From NCBI GenBank assembly GCA_029298735.1, contig JANSLP010000386.1:1-28314 (forward strand): DNA of 28,314 bases, given 5' to 3'. Positions 19,731-28,314 of this stretch are shown here, one piece after another. A program made the translations under genes and the position numbers. How positions within the stretch are numbered: the stretch's first letter is position 1; every line of letters starts with the position of its first letter. The notes beneath the pieces are model-generated. The model was not told where the DNA came from. It worked only from the letters and a program-made list of their open reading frames with translations, and searched no databases. The DNA comes from Ophiostoma sp. CBS 140.51. Lineage: Eukaryota; Ascomycota; Sordariomycetes; Ophiostomatales; Ophiostomataceae.

Positions 19731-20132
19731 TCGGTGAGCGATATGCGACGATGACGATGATGTCTGACGGGAGATGAATGGGACAGTATTCCTTTTTAAA
19801 ATACCGTGACCGGCTGCAAACGAATGGACGAATGCAAGCCGAGCGGATGTGGCATGAGCATGACAAGATGCGGACAGGACAGTAGGTCCCCTCAGCACTG
19901 CATGCATGCATATTGGCTAGTTATTCATGGTGATCTTCGGGGACAAGGGCAACAACTGTCTGTTTAGTCTCTTTTTAGAAGCGAAAAGCATATTCGAACA
20001 AAAATACAACACAATCATCATGCCATCTACGTCCATCCTTGTTCTTATTTGCGTGTAGATTGTATGCTGTGCCATTAAGTTATATGCGTGTCATTTTGAA
20101 TCGTGGTCGTTACAATAATATACATGTTGCCT
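19731..20132. other. Convergent 3' region of LSM2 and PSO2/SNM1
   Basis: These 402 bp hold the two facing 3' UTRs. Sequence becomes AT-rich towards 20100. A GCATGCATGC alternating tract occurs at about 19900. No gene is supported. Confidence 0.6.
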
Positions 20133-22889
20133 TCACCAATAGGCAACACCACCCTGGCCGTCTTTGCCTTCCCAAAGCTTGCCTTCTTTCCCCGCCTTTA
20201 TATTCTGGTCACCCTCTGACAATGTCTGCACCACTCCACCCCGCCGCCGCTCGGCCAGCCACCGGTCAATCCATGCCTTCATGCGTTTTCGGGAGACGTC
20301 GCTGCCCACATTGACTGTCGGCACGACCTTGTCGATGCGCAGCGACATGAGGAATATGGCCAGTTCTCGGAACGAACTGTGCTCGCTGTAGGGCACGCCC
20401 AGACAGATGGCCTCTTGCGTGCTGCCGCGTTGGGGAACAAGGTCGCGGACGCCAAAACGGGTGCGCCAGCCCGCGCCATGGAGGAGGGTGATTGTCGCCA
20501 GTGTACTCGGCGACAGCGAAGCCGATGGGGTGGCGGCGGCGGCGGCTACACCCTTCGCAGCGGCTCCGCCGCTTCCTTGGGCACCCGGTGCTGCCGCGCC
20601 GGAGGCGAGTGATGGCCGATAGTTCCACCCCGACGGCCGGAACCCCACGATCCGTGAAAAGTGCCCCTTGTACCCTTCCAAGTACTCGGCCAGCGTCTCG
20701 GCCCTTAGCTCCATGAGCATCTGCATGTGTACCTGCGCCTCCGTGGCATCGCTCGTCATCAGTGCGGTGAGTTCCGGGTCGCCCAACTGCGAGACAATCT
20801 TGATTTTTGCGGGCGACGCGTAAATCTTGGACCCCAGGGCTTGGGCAATGGCCTTGCAGATGCGTTCTTTGCCGATACTATAGGTGCCGCAGACGACCAG
20901 CAGGCGTTTGCGGTCGCGCGGCGGTGGTCGTCGGCCGAGGACAGCCAGCGCGTCTCGGGCTGGTGACACGACGAGGGGTTCTTCCACCACTGGGTCGTTG
21001 GTGCTGTTGGCCCGCTTGAAAAAGTCCTTGACGTTACCGCTACCGTCGCCACCTCCAGCCTCGCGTCGCCGCAGCGCCTTGTCCCACTCGCCCTCTTCGC
21101 CCGCTCGTAAACTCTGGTCGAGGGTGGCACATAGTGTCGCACACGCCTTGACGACGTCGTCCTGTGGAGGGAATGAGTACCGTGGGTTGAGGTAGGTCGT
21201 GTCCAAGTAGCAAACATCGATGCGCTGTTGCCGTTTCTTACCATTGCCCAATTTCTTGTCCAAAACGTCGGGCATCAACAGCGGGTGCTCCACATGGGCG
21301 CGACATGCCCGAAAGTCGCCACAGTGCAGGATCCGGTGGACACGTCCTGTCGGCTGCATTGTCTTTTCAAACAAAAACAGGGAGCTGCCGGGGCAGTGGT
21401 TCGCCGGGATCATGGTGACGCGGACGTCCGGAATGCCGGGCACGTCGACGGTCTCTTCAAAGTCGAGGGCAACGACATACTGTGCGGCCGTACCCAGCTG
21501 GCTGCGCACAAGGCTGGCTGTCACTTTGGAACAGTAGATAGGACCATGACACCATTTCGCCGTCAAGCCAATGTAGTGGTCGCTGTGAAAGTGGCTCAGA
21601 AAATAGGCGCGGCAGCCCTCGACGGCGCCGTACCTAAAAGCGTCGACACAGATCGAAAACCCGGGCATAATCTTGTAAAAGGGACAGGTGCGCTCGTACG
21701 CCGGCTTGCCGCGGGAGGCTACTTCGGACGCGGCAGCTGTGGTCCAGGCCTCGTCTTCAGCGTGGCCAGACATGAGCTTGGCAAAGGCCGAGCCGAGACC
21801 GTTGGACGAGGATGAGCCTGGACCGCCAAAGGCGACAGGGTTGGCCTGGCCTGGCCGAGGTTGGGCTGTGCGCATGAAGCGTTTGGAAAGGCCGGATATG
21901 GTTGTGGTAGGTTTGGGTTCTGTCGTGGGAGGTGTCGGTGTCGTCTTTGTGGGCTCGGCCGGTGGTGGTGGAGGTGCCGCCTCTGTGCTGCTGCAGCCAG
22001 TCAATCCGTCCAGACATGCATTGACGTGCACAGTGGCTTGGTCGGACGTCTTGCCAGCCAAACTTGTACCACAAATAGGACAGCCGTCGGCTACACCGTC
22101 ACCACTGCTGCCACCATCAGCGTCTTCCGCCACCATAGCCGCGGCATCCGCCTCCAGCCGCGCCTGTGCCTCCATGTATTTCCGCTCGCGGAACTCTTCG
22201 CCTGCATAGGCAAAATCGTCATCGTCATCGAGATCAGCGAAGTCGGCAAAATCGGCCTCAAAGTCGTTATCGCCAAAATTGATGGTTTGTTCTGTCGTTT
22301 CGGTCTTCGTTGCCACCTTGACAAATGTCTCGTCAAAGGAAGAGTATGTTTCGGTTCGTCGTGGGGATAGTGTGATGGCTTCTTCGTTGTTGAGAATTGG
22401 TGCTGGGAGGGATTCGTTCTTCTGGGCTTTTTCATCGTCCTCGTCCTCGTCTGAATCGTCCACGAACGGTCCTCGTTGGACCGCCTTTGTCGGCTGCTCC
22501 TCACTCAACCGTCGCCGTTTGACCGGCCCTTTGCACTCATTGAAACGGGAGTCGTCAATGATCTCGACGTCTGTCTCTTCCATGGCCGGAACATTGTTCT
22601 CCTCATTGCCCTGGCCCTGACTCGCGGCCAGTTGTTTCAACACGGCCGCAGCTTCTGCCGATCCCGCCACAAACATTGATTCCTCCGGTGGCGGCACTTT
22701 CTTGAAGAAGCTCAGAATACTCTTGTTCGGTGGGCCTTTTGGTGGTGGAGGACCGGCCATCTTGTTGCGTACTGAGGCGGGCGAGAAGCCAAGTTTTGAC
22801 TGTGTTTTCGGTGTCGTCGACGTCATGGTCTTTTGTTTCTGCCCGGCCCCAGGCCGCGGCGCGACACGCGTCCTTGTTGGTGTCGGCAT
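20133..22889 (-). CDS. PSO2: DNA cross-link repair nuclease Pso2/Snm1 (DCLRE1 family)
   Basis: A single exon encodes 918 aa. The N-terminal 390 residues are mostly disordered and acidic. They contain two PIP-like motifs (QSKLGF, 30-35; NKSILSFF, 55-62) and a basic patch KRRR (124-127). A UBZ4-type ubiquitin-binding zinc finger has Cys270, Cys273, His288 and Cys292. The catalytic part is a metallo-beta-lactamase fold: motif 2 HFHSDH (433-438), motif 3 NHCPG (His498) and motif 4 HCGDF (Asp525). The beta-CASP domain follows with GTYSIGKE (668-675), RPSGW and the C motif PYSEHSSF (His837). All expected metal ligands are present, so it should be an active 5'-3' exonuclease for interstrand cross-link repair in the nucleus. 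Family-variable inserts lie at about 600-655 and 760-795. It is convergent with LSM2 and in tandem with the SAM synthetase gene. Confidence 0.95.
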   Translation of the reverse strand: MPTPTRTRVAPRPGAGQKQKTMTSTTPKTQSKLGFSPASVRNKMAGPPPPKGPPNKSILSFFKKVPPPEESMFVAGSAEAAAVLKQLAASQGQGNEENNVPAMEETDVEIIDDSRFNECKGPVKRRRLSEEQPTKAVQRGPFVDDSDEDEDDEKAQKNESLPAPILNNEEAITLSPRRTETYSSFDETFVKVATKTETTEQTINFGDNDFEADFADFADLDDDDDFAYAGEEFRERKYMEAQARLEADAAAMVAEDADGGSSGDGVADGCPICGTSLAGKTSDQATVHVNACLDGLTGCSSTEAAPPPPPAEPTKTTPTPPTTEPKPTTTISGLSKRFMRTAQPRPGQANPVAFGGPGSSSSNGLGSAFAKLMSGHAEDEAWTTAAASEVASRGKPAYERTCPFYKIMPGFSICVDAFRYGAVEGCRAYFLSHFHSDHYIGLTAKWCHGPIYCSKVTASLVRSQLGTAAQYVVALDFEETVDVPGIPDVRVTMIPANHCPGSSLFLFEKTMQPTGRVHRILHCGDFRACRAHVEHPLLMPDVLDKKLGNGKKRQQRIDVCYLDTTYLNPRYSFPPQDDVVKACATLCATLDQSLRAGEEGEWDKALRRREAGGGDGSGNVKDFFKRANSTNDPVVEEPLVVSPARDALAVLGRRPPPRDRKRLLVVCGTYSIGKERICKAIAQALGSKIYASPAKIKIVSQLGDPELTALMTSDATEAQVHMQMLMELRAETLAEYLEGYKGHFSRIVGFRPSGWNYRPSLASGAAAPGAQGSGGAAAKGVAAAAATPSASLSPSTLATITLLHGAGWRTRFGVRDLVPQRGSTQEAICLGVPYSEHSSFRELAIFLMSLRIDKVVPTVNVGSDVSRKRMKAWIDRWLAERRRGGVVQTLSEGDQNIKAGKEGKLWEGKDGQGGVAYW

Positions 22890-24256
22890 TATGATTTGTG
22901 GTGGTGATGTCGTGTTTTACATTGTCGTGTCGTCGCGATCTTGCAGTCAGTCATTGGATGGCAGTCTCAACAAGACTGGGGAGACGTTATTAGCCCAGGC
23001 TGCAGGCCGGCCGATCGCCAAAATTAATTCTCGACAGACACGAAATCGGGACCCAGAACGCGGGGCGCGTGGTCACGTGTGTGGCCAAATTCAATTTACA
23101 GTTATTCCCAAGTGTGTATTACATAATATCGGTTAAGAACAGTTTACAGTGCTCTTCACAGGGTACTTTCAGGCCACCGTTCACTGTAGGCGTGCCTTTC
23201 GTGACAGCACCTTTTACAAACGCTCATTTATATCTTTATTTTGTAATTTTTTATGATAATCTTTCGCTTCATTAGAGCCGGCAGTTGGATAACAATCTGG
23301 AGTATGAGTCGTACGTGCGGGCGGTTGACGGGATGGCGTGCTCCCCACGCTAAATGTCAACTGCAAAAGTAGCGGCCTACGCACCAATTGCGTGCGTCAA
23401 TTACAGCATGCCATGCACACCGCAACGTCAATGCCAGTCCGGTCTCATCCTCGTCCCGAAAAGGTGATACTGACACGTGGTGTAGTTCGTACGTGTTCTA
23501 CTTGTAAAGGGAATTGGAGTCACACATACAAAGTCTGGACAATAGTAGTCATGGTGCAGATGCCCGTTGAATGGGCTGTTCTGCAAAATCTGTAGATTTT
23601 GTTTTGTTATCTGCAGATATACTTTGTAACTGCAAGGTGCAAATGGCAAATGTAATGATATGAATATAAAATAATGTAAAAACAACGCAAAATAAAAAAA
23701 GGAGTATCCCTTTCCACCCCTTTTCTCATTATATTGCAATGAAAAAAACCAAGGTATGTTGAAACCGTACGCCAGTGCTTGTCATCATTCCCCTGCCCAT
23801 TTTTGTAAAAGTAAAAACGGGTTTTATGGTGTTGTGGTGATCATGAGCATAACAAAAATGCTTTTTGTAAAAACAACGATGTAGTAAAAAGAAAACATAG
23901 AGAGGATTAGGAGCGCCTTCCGGGGAGGAGGGAAGACGGAGAAGGAGAGTTGAGGTGAGGAGAGAGACGGTAAAGGAAGCGGAGCGGATGGCGGTAGAAG
24001 AAGTGCAAAAAATAAACCACAAGACCAACCAACGAGAGCAGGCGGGCGGGAAAAGGAAGTTGATTCGGTTTCCCTGAACAATAAAACAGAAACCCAAAAG
24101 TTTGCTCCGTGGTTATCCTTATGGTCTGATTTTTCAAAGTCTCTCTCCGAGGAGGTAAGAAAAACAAAAGTCATTTTTGTTATGCAAGAGTAACCCCCCG
24201 GGCTCAGCTAAGAGACCAGAAGGACTTTTCTCCTCATTTGCTTGTAGGCAACACTC
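22890..24256. other. Intergenic region upstream of PSO2/SNM1, 3' of SAM synthetase
   Basis: These 1.37 kb hold the PSO2/SNM1 promoter, with CACGTG 185 bp upstream of its ATG (23074-23079). There is also an AT-rich middle (about 23200-23300 and 23590-23760), another CACGTG (23474-23479), and the 3' flank of SAM synthetase, purine-rich on the plus strand near 23930-24060. Short overlapping frames show no family features. Confidence 0.55.
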
Positions 24257-25777
24257 TTAGAACTTGAGCGTCTTGGGCTTCTCCCACGAGAAGCTCTGGT
24301 TGGTACCAAAGTGGCCGTTCTTGGCCGTCTGGAAGTAGATGGGCTTGGCCAGGTCCAGCTCCTTGACAATGACACCGGGGCGCATGTCAAAGTTGTTGCG
24401 AATAATCTCGACGAGCTCGTCCGACGACTTCTCCGACGTGCCGTAGGTCTCGACAAACAGCGACAGGGGCTCAGCGACACCAATGGCGTACGAGAGCTGG
24501 ACGAGGGCACGGCGGGCGAGGCCGGCAGCGACCAGGGACTTGGCGATCCAGCGGCCCAGGTAGGCAGCGGAGCGGTCGACCTTGGAGAAGTCCTTGCCGG
24601 AGAAGGCACCACCACCGTGGGCACCCCAGCCACCGTAGGTGTCGACAATGATCTTGCGGCCAGTCAGACCGGCGTCACCCTGGGGGCCACCAATGATGAA
24701 CAGGCCAGAGGGTTGGATCTAGTACACGTTAGCAAAAAGGTCGCACGGGTGCGGTATTAATCGGCTTTTTTCGGGTGGGCACTCACGTGGTAGACGGTCT
24801 CGTCGTCGAGGTACTTGGCGGGGATGACCTTCTTGATAATCTTCTCGAGGATCTCCGAGCGCAGCTTCTCGGTGGTAATGTCCTCGGCGTGCTGAGCCGA
24901 GACGACGACGGTGTGCACGCGCTGGGGCACGACGGCGCCGTTGTCGTGCTTGTACTCAATGGTGACCTGGGTCTTGGTGTCCGGGCGCAGCCAGGGCAGG
25001 GTGCCGTCGCGGCGGGCAGCCGACATGGCGGCGTTGAGGCGGTGGGCCAACAACAAAGTCAGGGGGAACAGCTCGGGGGTCTCGTCGGTGGCATAGCCAA
25101 ACATGATGCCCTGGTCACCGGCACCGAGCTCCTCAAGAGCCTTCTCGTAGTGCAGACCCTGAGCAATGTCGGGCGACTGCTCCTCAATGGCGACCAGCAG
25201 GTTGCAAGTCTTGTAGTCGAAGCCCTTGGCAGAGTCGTCGTAGCCAATGTCCTTGATGGCGTTGCGGACGACCTTCTGGTAGTCGAGGCGGGTCTTGGTG
25301 GTGATCTCACCAAAGACCATAATCATGCCGGTCTTGGTGGCCGTCTCGCAGGCAACCTTGGAGAGGGGGTCCTCCGCCAGGCAGGCATCGAGGATGGCAT
25401 CCGAAACCTGATCGGCGATCTTGTCGGGGTGGCCCTCACCGACGGACTCGGACTGGGAGTGGGGGTCATGTTAGCGAGGGTTGCACGAGGTGGACAAGAC
25501 AGACAAGACAGGCAAGACAAGCAAAGAAAAGGTGAGTGGGGTGAAGCGAGTGAAGTGGATATCCCAGGGTAGAGGAGGCTGGGGATCAGATCAAGGTGAG
25601 GTCGGGTCAAGAGGGGGGTGGAGGGGCATGCGCAATTTCCCCTGAATTGGGAACAAAGACAACAATAGCAACACAATGAGAAGAGCAATTGCGAAAACTT
25701 TCAGAACGTACCGTGAACAGGAACGTGCCAGTCTGGTGCTTCTGCCACGAGGGCACAACGGTACCGTTGGAAGCCAT
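24257..25777 (-). CDS. S-adenosylmethionine synthetase
   Basis: The gene has three coding exons: 25777-25712, 25452-24787 and 24718-24257. Intron 1 (25711-25453, 259 nt, donor GTACGT, CTAAC branch) is unusually long here. Intron 2 (24786-24719, 68 nt, donor GTGAGT, CTAAC branch) is typical. The product is 397 aa, the normal length. Motifs are SESVGEGHPDKIADQVSDA (23-41), the ATP-binding GAGDQGIMFGYATDE (132-146) and the glycine-rich signature GGGAFSGKDFSKVDRSAAY (279-297), with the methionine-site and metal-site acidic residues in place. It makes S-adenosylmethionine from methionine and ATP in the cytosol and supplies methyl transfer, polyamine and sterol pathways. A likely 5' UTR intron and a CT-rich leader suggest strong expression. 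It is divergent from the deaminase pseudogene. Confidence 0.97.
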
Positions 25778-25876
25778 TTTTGAAGATGTGAAGAAACGGG
25801 GAGGAAAAGTCGGTGATGTGATGCCGAAATGAGTAGGGTAGGGCGAAAGCGACTTCGGACGGTGACCGGAGACGAG

Positions 25877-25953
25877 CTGGAGACGAGGGGCACACCAGGT
25901 TAGAGATTGAACACAGACAGGACAATTGGCTTAGGGGTTGGCGATGTACTCAC
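25877..25953 (-). other. Likely 5' UTR intron of SAM synthetase
   Basis: On the minus strand a 77-nt segment begins GTGAGT (25953-25948), carries CTCTAAC about 22 nt before its end and finishes CTCCAG (25877). All three splice signals are good, and the segment ends 99 bp upstream of the ATG. Confidence 0.6.
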
Positions 25954-25978
25954 AATTCAAGAGTTGGTGATGTAAAAA

Positions 25979-26066
25979 AGAAAGGAGGTGAAGAAGAAGA
26001 GAGAAAAAGAGAGAAGAGAGAAAGGGAAGGAGAAGGAGAGAAGGGAAAAGAGGGAAGGAGAGACCA
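25979..26066 (-). promoter_or_regulatory. CT-rich promoter/leader tract of SAM synthetase
   Basis: The minus strand is almost purely pyrimidine here (purine-rich GAGA runs on the plus strand). CT tracts of this kind are common near transcription starts of highly expressed fungal genes. A CACGTG box at 26187-26192 lies 410 bp upstream of the ATG and could bind a Cbf1-like factor. Confidence 0.45.
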
Positions 26067-26738
26067 GATGGCGGCGAGCAGAAAAAAACTACCAAAAGGC
26101 AACGGTTAATGTTAAGGAGGGGTCCTCCCGAAAATTTTAAAGTGGAGATCTCAACATTTGCTGCTTTGGCTGCTTTGGCGCCATCGCACGTGGTGCCGGT
26201 TGTCGGTTGGGCGATGCCGAATGACTAATATTAGGGATGTTCAGGCATAGATTTTGGCGGGCGTACCTGCCATTTCCTACCAAATTCGCAATTTCTGCGA
26301 TACAACTCACACATGTGTCCGGCCGGTGTGAGGGGCACCAGCCAATCAGCGTGCGCGCCCTGAGCGGCACTTTTGACTTTTGGCAGGCACAACCCACTAC
26401 AACACGCCGTTCCTACCCGTTGCAAAGTCAACAACAGGCGGCATGTTAATCGTGTTTGGTTCTCCTTACCCCCTTTCTTCAACCTGTCAACAAACATCAT
26501 TAACTTGAGATGCAACACTGAGACTCGTCAACAGAAGCTCAAGATTCTGACACCTTGAAAATTGTTTTATTATTTGAATTTTCGAATAAACTTGCACTTT
26601 GATTGTCAAGCTCTAACGAGCAGCTACACCCCACAAGGAATCAACATTGCGTGCTGCCTTTGTTTACACATCACGACATCGTTTTACCTTTCTCAACACA
26701 TTTTTATTTTCTCGGATAGTACATTTCTCACGTCAAAA

Positions 26739-28040
26739 ATGCATATCCGTCCGTCCGCCAAGTCGGACAATTATCTCAACCTATGCCTCGAGCAAGCCGA
26801 GTTATCTCCGCTCAACTTCTGGCCCGGAGCCATCGTCGTCAAGGGCGGAAAAGTGCTCGGCGCCGGCTTCAATGATCATCGTCCGGGATATGATGGTGGC
26901 AACGTTTACGCCGGTACATCCGCTCCTCTTTCCATGCACTCCGATATGATGGCCATCAATATGGCTCTTGGTGGCCAAGCTGCCGGTATGCGCAACATCA
27001 AGGCCAACCGTGGAACCAAGCACGGTGGAACCAAACAGAGGCGCAAGGCTGTCGAGGAGTATGTGGAGGCAATTCTTCGGGCCTCTATACCGTCGGGTGG
27101 CATCAGCTCTGACAAGAAAAACAGTCGACCGTCTCTAACGGAGATGGCCGAAGATACGGAGTGGCGTTTGGAAGCACCTGCATGTAGACTCTCAGAATTT
27201 GAAAAAGAACGAGAGGGGTGAGAAGAAGAAGTATTTAAGCACTAGGTACGACGTACAGGCGGACCGAAAGCAGCAACAGTCACGGCCGGCCCTAGAGCTT
27301 CATTTACAATCTCCGGTCTCGACGACATTATGTTCAACGGCAACCATGCAACCCGCTGGTGCAATAAATTCAGCAATGTGCGGCAGGCGAGCCCAGAGGA
27401 TGGTTCAAATCGCAGTCCGTCTGACTACGAAAAACCCAATCCCAGGCGTGGTACTCGACGGCGGAGATGGAACACCCGCCTCGCCGATGCGGACCTTTAC
27501 GTTGCCCGCCTAGCCAAGCCGAACACTTGCAACCAAGGCAAGATGTCGAGCGTGGACGCCTGTGGCGTGGCAGCCATTCTTTTCACCACCGGTGTGGTCA
27601 CGGACGTCGCGTGTGCCGCGACCATGGTGGGTAGTTAGAAACGATCAACGATGGAGATGCCGCCTGCCGGCTCGCTCCATGATGATCTCATCCATCACCA
27701 TCCAAGGTCATCGCCATGCAATACGCCCAGCACAAATCATATGTCTGCGGGTGATACAGCTAGTACTTCCCCTAGCATGATGGCGCTTGATGCCGGCTGC
27801 GTGGATGTATAAGATACAGCGGTAGCATGGGCGAGACTCATCTGGACCAATGGCGACAGCATGTGGGAGGGTGCCAACGTGCGCGACCTTGTCAACCTAC
27901 TAGAGATACCGCAAAAGGAAGGAAACAGTGCCAATGGGATTATCGACATCAGCAAGATATTTGTATCCAAGCACGAGGTCTTAATGATGCTACGTACGCT
28001 GTCCACGGACATGTCCATAATCAAACGCTCTCCTCGTTAA
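26739..28040 (+). pseudogene. Decayed cytidine-deaminase-fold protein gene, four in-frame stops
   Basis: From ATG 26739 one frame stays recognisable to TAA 28038-28040 (434 codons). It is broken by TGA at 27219, TAG at 27243, TAG at 27636 and TAA at 27810 (codons 161, 169, 300, 358). The N-terminal part is well kept: MHIRPSAKSDNYLNLCLEQA, FWPGAIVVKGGKVLGAGFND and LSMHSDMMAIN. The C-terminal part also looks real: LADADLYVARL, GSLHDDLI, LIWTNGDSMWEGANVRDL and FVSKHEVLMMLRTL. This matches a fungal deaminase-like family as I remember it. The catalytic H-x-E motif reads His67-Ser-Asp69, and the expected P-C-x-x-C zinc site is not visible near the fourth stop. I found no phase-correct introns with good splice signals that would remove the stops. 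The first 160 codons could still give a truncated protein. Alternative: a live gene with atypical introns. Confidence 0.65.
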
Positions 28041-28314
28041 TATACCCCAAGGGGCAGCCACCTCATTCAGTGCAGTGAAATTGTGAATCACCGATGCTCC
28101 TTCTTGTAGAAGCCGCAAGCTCCTTGTGAAGCCGAATATTAGCCAAGCTTGAGTGTGTTTTATTCAAACAAGATTGCTTTCAGCTGGTGTTATCGACTGC
28201 CATGTGTTGTCAACGATGCCATGCAGAGCGAGACGAACTACCTCCTGGACAAGCCGGCTACACCAGCTGCTGCTCCGGCTCCGGCTGCAGCTGCTGCTTC
28301 TGCACCAGCCTCGC
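28041..28314. other. Right-edge region, possible start of another gene
   Basis: After the pseudogene there are about 180 bp without coding signal. From 28221 to the edge the plus strand reads open (ATG, then MQSETNYLLDKPATPAAA and an Ala/Pro run). The minus strand also reads open as an Ala/Gly-rich stretch ending at a TAG near 28241. Either could be the end of a gene beyond the window. The low complexity prevents a choice. Confidence 0.25.

Larger units (their letters stand above)
25778..26738. other. Divergent intergenic region, SAM synthetase and deaminase pseudogene
   Basis: Besides the leader intron and CT tract, this region has a GGAGGGGTCCTCC near-palindrome at about 26116-26128, a CACGTG box, and an AT-rich stretch at about 26550-26735 before the pseudogene start. 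No further gene is supported. Confidence 0.55.

Noticed and set aside
24775..25572. 265-codon plus-strand open frame antisense to SAM synthetase
   Set aside because: It is a shadow of the conserved enzyme exon and runs across a confirmed splice junction.
27218..27245. GTGAGA...CACTAG segment spanning the first two stops of the pseudogene as an intron
   Set aside because: It is only 28 nt, too short for a fungal spliceosomal intron, and its removal would shift the frame.
27395..27425. tRNA-like B-box (GGTTCAAATCG)
   Set aside because: No A-box, anticodon arm or acceptor stem could be placed at tRNA spacing, and it falls within the deaminase-derived frame.
1..28314. CRISPR arrays, bacterial-type operons, insertion sequences, rRNA genes
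   Set aside because: The window is clearly eukaryotic fungal DNA. I saw no spaced identical repeats, no transposase motifs and no rRNA segments.

Overview
The window is nuclear DNA from a filamentous ascomycete (Pezizomycotina). The evidence is short introns of about 46-77 nt with GTRNGY donors and CTAAC/CTGAC branch sites, GC-rich coding exons, Zn2Cys6 regulators, an Egh16-like secreted protein, and fungal RPT4, LSM2, PSO2/SNM1 and S-adenosylmethionine synthetase genes. A Sordariomycete is most likely, because the Egh16-like protein and the deaminase-like family resemble those of that class. I cannot place the genus.

Left part (1-16.7 kb), accessory and gene-poor. It opens with the 3' end of a fungal regulator on the plus strand, facing an Egh16-like secreted protein gene (minus). 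A gene-free stretch of about 3.8 kb follows, then a phosphate:H+ symporter family MFS transporter (minus) with a CACGTG box and a TATA box just upstream. Next is a 6.2-kb stretch with no gene I can support, and then a Zn2Cys6 regulator (minus).

Right part (17.3-26 kb), a compact housekeeping block. RPT4 (26S proteasome ATPase, minus) and LSM2 (U6 snRNP/mRNA decay ring, plus) are divergent and share 718 bp. LSM2 converges on PSO2/SNM1 (interstrand cross-link nuclease, minus). S-adenosylmethionine synthetase (minus) follows, with a 259-nt intron near its 5' end and a likely 5' UTR intron.

Far right (26.7-28 kb). Divergent from the SAM synthetase gene lies a cytidine-deaminase-fold gene that stays readable in one frame for about 433 codons. 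It is interrupted by four nonsense codons, and its catalytic residues appear altered. I call it a pseudogene. The window ends in a short Ala/Pro-coding stretch, possibly the edge of another gene.

The genes do not form an obvious pathway cluster, and I found no convincing novel multi-gene system. The points most worth following are the histidine pair in the Egh16-like protein, the decayed deaminase with four C-to-T-compatible stops and no indels, the large gene-free region with its hairpin and repeats, and the CACGTG/TATA promoter of the phosphate-type transporter.
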